Below are positions 60,533 to 64,000 of a stretch of 64,000 nt of DNA, in pieces. Origin of the DNA: Nonomuraea rubra (lineage in GTDB: Bacteria > Actinomycetota > Actinomycetes > Streptosporangiales > Streptosporangiaceae); the NCBI RefSeq assembly GCF_014207985.1, contig NZ_JACHMI010000001.1:1471001-1535000 (forward strand), written 5' to 3'. The position numbers and the translations under genes were made by a program. The notes below the pieces were generated by a model, which was not told where the DNA came from, did not search any database, and saw only the letters and a list, made by a program, of their open reading frames with translations. How positions within the stretch are numbered: position 1 is the first letter of the stretch; each line of letters opens with the position of its first letter.

Positions 60533-61399
60533 TTACGACTCCTGGAGCCGGCGGATCATCGCCTGCTTGGCCGTGGCGAACTCCTCGTCCGTCAGCACCC
60601 CGCTGCGGTGCAGCTGGCCCAGCTCGGCCAGGCGGCGCAGGACCGCGTCGTGCACGTCGTCGGCGACCGGCGGGGGAGCGGCGGCGGGGAGCTCGGGCTG
60701 CTCGCGCGGCAGGCGGGCCAGCACGGCCGCGGCGACCAGGGCCGTCGCGCCGCCGAAGCGCTGGATGCCCCAGGACACGCAGCGCAGGTCCTTCTGCGGC
60801 GACCTGGCGCTCGGCGCCTCGCCCTTGATCCGGAAGCGCAGCGTGCCGTACCCCATGCCGGACTGCGGCTTCCACTCCACGCCGGAGATGTCGGACAGCG
60901 GGAACTCCTGCGGGCCCGCCTTCTCCTTCTCCGTGCTCGCCCATCCGGTCCACTCCAGCCGGACGCGCTCGCCGTCGAAGAGCGCCGCGCCGTCGCCGGC
61001 CGTCGCCGAGATCGGCACGTCGGGGACGGGCAGGAGGTAGCCGTCGCAGGGGCCGCTCGGCGTCTGGTAGACGGCCATGGTGTCGCGGATCTCGTCGGCG
61101 AAGTACTCGGCCGCGCCCGTACGGGCCTTCGGCACGGCCAGCCGGTACGGGTCCGCGGGCGGGCCGAGCGCTCCGGCCGCCACGTCGAACAGCGCGTCGG
61201 CCCCCTTGCGCAGCCGCAGGCGGAGGTGGCCGCCCTTGCGCGCGGGCTCGAAGGCCACGCCGGCGATCGCCTCCAGCGGCACCCGGACCTCGCCGAGGGT
61301 CCTGCGCAGCTCGTCGATGTCCTTGTCGCTACCGGGGACGATCCGCAGCATTTCCCCATTGAACGTCCATGACCCGTCTGGGACAGCGATCTCGGCCAT
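60533..61399 (-). CDS. DUF4429 and SHOCT domain protein
   Basis: 288 aa. Two DUF4429 repeats (GSWTFNGEMLRIVPG...HLRLRLRKGADALF and ALFDGERVRLEWTGWAS...YGTLRFRIKG), then a C-terminal SHOCT motif (LAELGQLHRSGVLTDEEFAT). Common in actinomycetes; function unknown. ATG 61399. Divergent from the HD-domain gene across 49 bp. Confidence 0.9.
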   Translation of the reverse strand: MAEIAVPDGSWTFNGEMLRIVPGSDKDIDELRRTLGEVRVPLEAIAGVAFEPARKGGHLRLRLRKGADALFDVAAGALGPPADPYRLAVPKARTGAAEYFADEIRDTMAVYQTPSGPCDGYLLPVPDVPISATAGDGAALFDGERVRLEWTGWASTEKEKAGPQEFPLSDISGVEWKPQSGMGYGTLRFRIKGEAPSARSPQKDLRCVSWGIQRFGGATALVAAAVLARLPREQPELPAAAPPPVADDVHDAVLRRLAELGQLHRSGVLTDEEFATAKQAMIRRLQES

Positions 61400-61448
61400 A
61401 TTCTCAGCCTAGGACACGCTCGCGGCACCACCCATGCGAAGGAGCGGG

Positions 61449-62033
61449 ATGCAGATCTTCACGAGCTGGCCGTCCTGGGCGCACGCGGAAGGCCCGCTGA
61501 CCCGGGCGCTCCCGGCGCCCACCGTGGCCTCCCTGCGCGACGCGGTCGCCTTCGCCCGGCGCATGCACGGCTCGCAGCAGCGGCCGACCGGGCGGCCGTA
61601 CGTCGAGCACCTGCTGGAGGCGCTGGAGGTGGCGGTGTCCGGCGCGGGGCTGAGCGACAGGGAGGTGCTGGTGGCGACCGTGCTGCACGACGTGCTGGAG
61701 GACACGCCGTGCACCGAGGGCGAGGTCGCGCGGCGCTTCGGGCCCGAGGTGGCGGCGCTCGTGCGGTGGGTGACCAAGCCCCGCGGCGGCTCGAAGGCCG
61801 ACTACCTGGCCTCGCTGGTCAAGGCGCCGCCGCGGGCCATCCTGGTGAAGCTGTCGGATCGGGTCAGCAACGTGCAGGAGCTGCACCGGATGGCGTGGCG
61901 GTTCCAGCGGCGCTACTACCTGGAGACCGTGGCGTACGTCATGCCGCTGGCCGGGGGGCATCCGTGGTTCGCCGAGTGGTTCGCCGAGTGGCGCGGGCGG
62001 TGGCGGCGCGTCGAGCGCTGGCCGGCGTCGTGA
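61449..62033 (+). CDS. HD-domain alarmone hydrolase-like protein (SpoT/MESH1 type)
   Basis: 194 aa containing only the hydrolase domain of RelA/SpoT enzymes. Metal ligands: His54 in RPTGRPYVEH, His80-Asp81 in VLHDVLEDT, and Asp137 in KLSDRVSN; the ED motif Glu84-Asp85 is present. No synthetase, TGS or ACT domain. It could hydrolyse (p)ppGpp or a related nucleotide. ATG 61449 with AAGGAG five bases upstream. Its stop is one base from the convergent GntR stop. Confidence 0.85.
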   Translation: MQIFTSWPSWAHAEGPLTRALPAPTVASLRDAVAFARRMHGSQQRPTGRPYVEHLLEALEVAVSGAGLSDREVLVATVLHDVLEDTPCTEGEVARRFGPEVAALVRWVTKPRGGSKADYLASLVKAPPRAILVKLSDRVSNVQELHRMAWRFQRRYYLETVAYVMPLAGGHPWFAEWFAEWRGRWRRVERWPAS

Positions 62034-62034
62034 G

Positions 62035-62745
62035 TCAGCCGCCGATTCTGGCCGTCCGGTTGCGTACGCCCTCGAAGTGGGCGTGCACGGCGGCCACGGC
62101 GGCGTCCACGTCGCCCTTGAGCACGGCGGTGTAGATGTCGCGGTGCCGCCTGGCGACGTCGGCGGGCGGCTCGTCGGGGGCGCCGAGCGCGTCGCGGAGC
62201 TGGTAGTAGACGTCCCAGAACGCGCCCAGCAGCCGGCTCACCAGGGGGTTGCCCAGCGGGCGGTAGAGGACGTCGTGGAAGAGCCGGTCGGTCTCGGGGG
62301 AGACCAGCCCGGCCTGCGCCTCGCTCTCCATCCTGGCCATGACGTCGGCGACCGGCGCCAGGTCCACCTCGGGGCCCAGCTCGATCAGGCGCTGGACGAG
62401 GCCGCTCTCCAGGATCTCGCGGATCTCGACGAGGTGGGCGAGGTGGTTCGCGCCGTTCTGGAGGGTGATGCGGCTGTGGAAGGTCAGCTCGTCCACCAGC
62501 CCGGCCAGGGACATGCGGCCGACGAACATGCCGAAGCCGTGGCGGATGTCCACGATGCCCACCGCCTGGAGGGCCTTCAGCGCCTCCCTGACCGAGTTGC
62601 GGCTGACCTGGAGCTCCTCCATGAGCTCCGACTCGGTGGGCAGGGGGTCGCCCGCCACCAGCCCGCGTCTGACGATGAGGTCCTTGACGCCCTCCTGGGC
62701 CTCGACGGCGCGGCTCGGGCGCGCCGGACGCGGGACTGTGGTCAT
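62035..62745 (-). CDS. GntR-family transcriptional regulator, FadR subfamily
   Basis: 236 aa. Winged HTH (LPTESELMEELQVSRNSVRE, ALKALQAVGIVDIRHGFGMF), then an all-helical FCD-type effector domain with metal-binding His/Asp residues (DRLFHDVLYRPLGNPLVSRL, RHRDIYTAVLKGDVDAAVAA). ATG 62745 follows AAAGGA at seven bases. Divergent from the peptide-binding lipoprotein, with palindromes in between. Confidence 0.9.
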   Translation of the reverse strand: MTTVPRPARPSRAVEAQEGVKDLIVRRGLVAGDPLPTESELMEELQVSRNSVREALKALQAVGIVDIRHGFGMFVGRMSLAGLVDELTFHSRITLQNGANHLAHLVEIREILESGLVQRLIELGPEVDLAPVADVMARMESEAQAGLVSPETDRLFHDVLYRPLGNPLVSRLLGAFWDVYYQLRDALGAPDEPPADVARRHRDIYTAVLKGDVDAAVAAVHAHFEGVRNRTARIGG

Positions 62746-62774
62746 GAAGAATCCTTTCATCACAGGTAACAATC

Positions 62775-62787
62775 CGGAAATCTTCCG
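62775..62787. promoter_or_regulatory. Short palindrome near GntR start
   Basis: CGGAA-ATC-TTCCG, a perfect 5-bp dyad 30-42 bp upstream of the GntR start. Possible binding site. Confidence 0.3.
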
Positions 62788-62834
62788 TTGACCTCAAGCC
62801 GGGGTGGCAATTAGCGTCCACTTTACGCACATCG

Positions 62835-62860
62835 TAGGACATGGGATGTCCCACGTCCTA
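62835..62860. promoter_or_regulatory. GntR operator candidate
   Basis: A 26-bp imperfect palindrome bounded by TAGGAC and GTCCTA, centred on the perfect TGGGA-TG-TCCCA (62842-62853), 22 bp before the lipoprotein start. The probable site for the divergent FadR-type regulator. Confidence 0.55.
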
Positions 62861-62881
62861 TCCCCTCTTCAGGAGGCAACC

Positions 62882-64000
62882 GTGAGCTCTGAGTTCAGTC
62901 GCCGCGACTTCCTGCGTTACACCGGGGCGACCGGTGCGGCGGCGTTCGTCGCGGCCACGCTCTCCGCTTGCTCCGGAGGCCCGGCCTCGACGGGCTCGGT
63001 CGGCGCCGGATCCAACAAGGACCTCATCACCGCCGTCATCGGGTACGGCAACGACCAGAGCTGGGACCCGACGCAGACCGCCTCGGCCTTCGCCATGGCC
63101 GGCATCAACCACGTCTACGAGGGTCTGCTGGACACCGACCCGATCACGCGCGAGCCCTACCCCGCGCTCGCCACCGCGCTGCCCGCCGACCCGAACGCCA
63201 CCACGTGGAAGTTCACCCTCAGGGACGGCGCCAAGTGGCACGACGGGCAGCCCGTCACGGCCGACGACGTGGTCTTCACCTTCGAGCGGATCCTGGGCCC
63301 CGACAACGTGCTGACCGGCAACTTCTTCAAGTCCTGGCTGCAGGAGGTGAAGAAGGTGGACGACAGGAACGTGGAGCTGGTGTTCAAGTTCCCGTTCCCG
63401 GACGCGGCGCCCCGCCTGACGATCGCGAAGATCATGCCGAAGCACGTCTTCAGCCAGGCCGGCGCGTGGGACCAGGCCAAGGGCGGGAAGGCGGTGGGGT
63501 CGGGGCCGTACAAGCTGACCGCGCACAACCCCAAGTCCAACACCTCGTTCGAGGCGTTCGACGGCTACAACGGCCCGCGGCCCGCCACCGTCAAGCAGAT
63601 GAACTGGCTGACGATCGTGGACGCCGCCGCCCGCGTGGCCAAGATCTCCGGCGGGTCCGCCGAGGCGCAGATCGCCGACAACATCCCGTACGCCAACGTC
63701 GACCAGCTCAAGCAGCAGGGGCTGACGGTCGAGGGCGGCAAGGGCATGAACCACATGTTCCTGATGTTCAACACGGCCACCAAGCCGTTCGACGACGTAC
63801 GGGTGCGCCAGGCCCTGCACTACGCCATCGACAAGCAGAAGATGATCGACGTGGCGCTCAAGGGCCACGGCACCGCCTCCAGCTCCTTCCTCAACGAGGG
63901 GCACCCCGACCACAAGCGGGCCTCCGTCGTCTACGACTACGACCCGGAGAAGGCCAAGGCGCTGCTGAAGGAGGCCGGCGTCGGCAACCTGACGATCAAC
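62882..64000 (+). CDS. ABC transporter peptide/nickel-type substrate-binding lipoprotein, 5' part
   Basis: 373 residues visible; the gene runs off the window. GTG 62882 follows AGGAGG. A twin-arginine signal (SRRDFLRY, Arg7-Arg8) and lipobox LSAC (Cys30) indicate Tat export and lipidation. The mature protein is SBP_bac_5 family (VYEGLLDTDPITREPYPALA; DGAKWHDGQPVTADDVVFTF; VGSGPYKL; AIDKQKMI). DppA/OppA-type proteins bind peptides, but many bind sugars or other solutes. Permease genes probably follow beyond the window. Likely controlled by the divergent GntR. Confidence 0.94.
   Translation, partial: MSSEFSRRDFLRYTGATGAAAFVAATLSACSGGPASTGSVGAGSNKDLITAVIGYGNDQSWDPTQTASAFAMAGINHVYEGLLDTDPITREPYPALATALPADPNATTWKFTLRDGAKWHDGQPVTADDVVFTFERILGPDNVLTGNFFKSWLQEVKKVDDRNVELVFKFPFPDAAPRLTIAKIMPKHVFSQAGAWDQAKGGKAVGSGPYKLTAHNPKSNTSFEAFDGYNGPRPATVKQMNWLTIVDAAARVAKISGGSAEAQIADNIPYANVDQLKQQGLTVEGGKGMNHMFLMFNTATKPFDDVRVRQALHYAIDKQKMIDVALKGHGTASSSFLNEGHPDHKRASVVYDYDPEKAKALLKEAGVGNLTIN

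Overview
The window is one 64 kb stretch of a very GC-rich chromosome of a filamentous actinobacterium. SigR-type sigma factor, RsbA-type anti-sigma protein, LuxR/ATPase giants, DUF4429-SHOCT and many leaderless transcripts point to Actinobacteria. Gene style suggests Streptosporangiales (for example a Nonomuraea-like genus), but this is inference and I cannot verify it. No phage, integrase, transposase or CRISPR array is seen. The region reads as ordinary, regulator-dense chromosome.

Layout. 0-6 kb: end of a TPR gene, then a ferric-siderophore importer (two FecCD permeases and an ATPase) under a clear DtxR/IdeR-type iron box, then a Cds1-like PLP enzyme divergent from a SigR-like sigma factor that has no adjacent rsrA. 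6-14 kb: RsbA-like MEDS/ATPase protein, EamA exporter with divergent XRE-cupin regulator, secreted deacetylase, DUF2461 protein, a large membrane protein, and TypA/BipA. 14-21 kb and 31-35 kb: three copies of an unusual pair, a truncated acyl-adenylate-enzyme-like protein next to an NB-ARC/TPR/LuxR giant regulator. 21-31 kb: alpha/beta hydrolase, a strongly structured intergenic RNA candidate, aldehyde dehydrogenase, a secreted coiled-coil protein, GH1 beta-glucosidase with TetR, an aldo/keto reductase and MerR pair with mirrored promoters, a divergent class B PBP, and an ABC exporter.

34.7-46.7 kb is sugar uptake. A MalEFG-type importer (no ATPase gene) lies under LacI-type operators. Opposite it is a seven-gene translationally coupled operon: ribose/xylose-type ABC importer, two FGGY kinases, a histidine phosphatase and a D-2-hydroxyacid dehydrogenase. 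A SorC-type regulator with two matching boxes sits at its head. The same 12-bp LacI palindrome occurs upstream of the importer at 34.8 kb and at the LacI gene at 50 kb, so that LacI may control the distant importer.

46.8-64 kb: ArsR/MFS pair, LacI/CynX-type MFS pair, a FhuF-type Fe-S protein, a cysteine-dioxygenase and amidohydrolase operon beside a LacI gene with three phased operator boxes, a histidine-ammonia-lyase homologue lacking the normal MIO tripeptide, ApbE with a membrane protein carrying a reductase-like tail, OsmC, a triple C-loop hairpin RNA candidate, nucleoside hydrolase, tRNA-Lys(CTT), an alarmone-hydrolase-like HD protein, and a FadR-type regulator divergent from a Tat-exported peptide-binding lipoprotein that runs off the end.

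Many genes have a -10-like hexamer ending 6-8 nt before the start codon, the geometry of leaderless mRNA. Starts below were chosen with that, Shine-Dalgarno sites and stop/start overlaps in mind.
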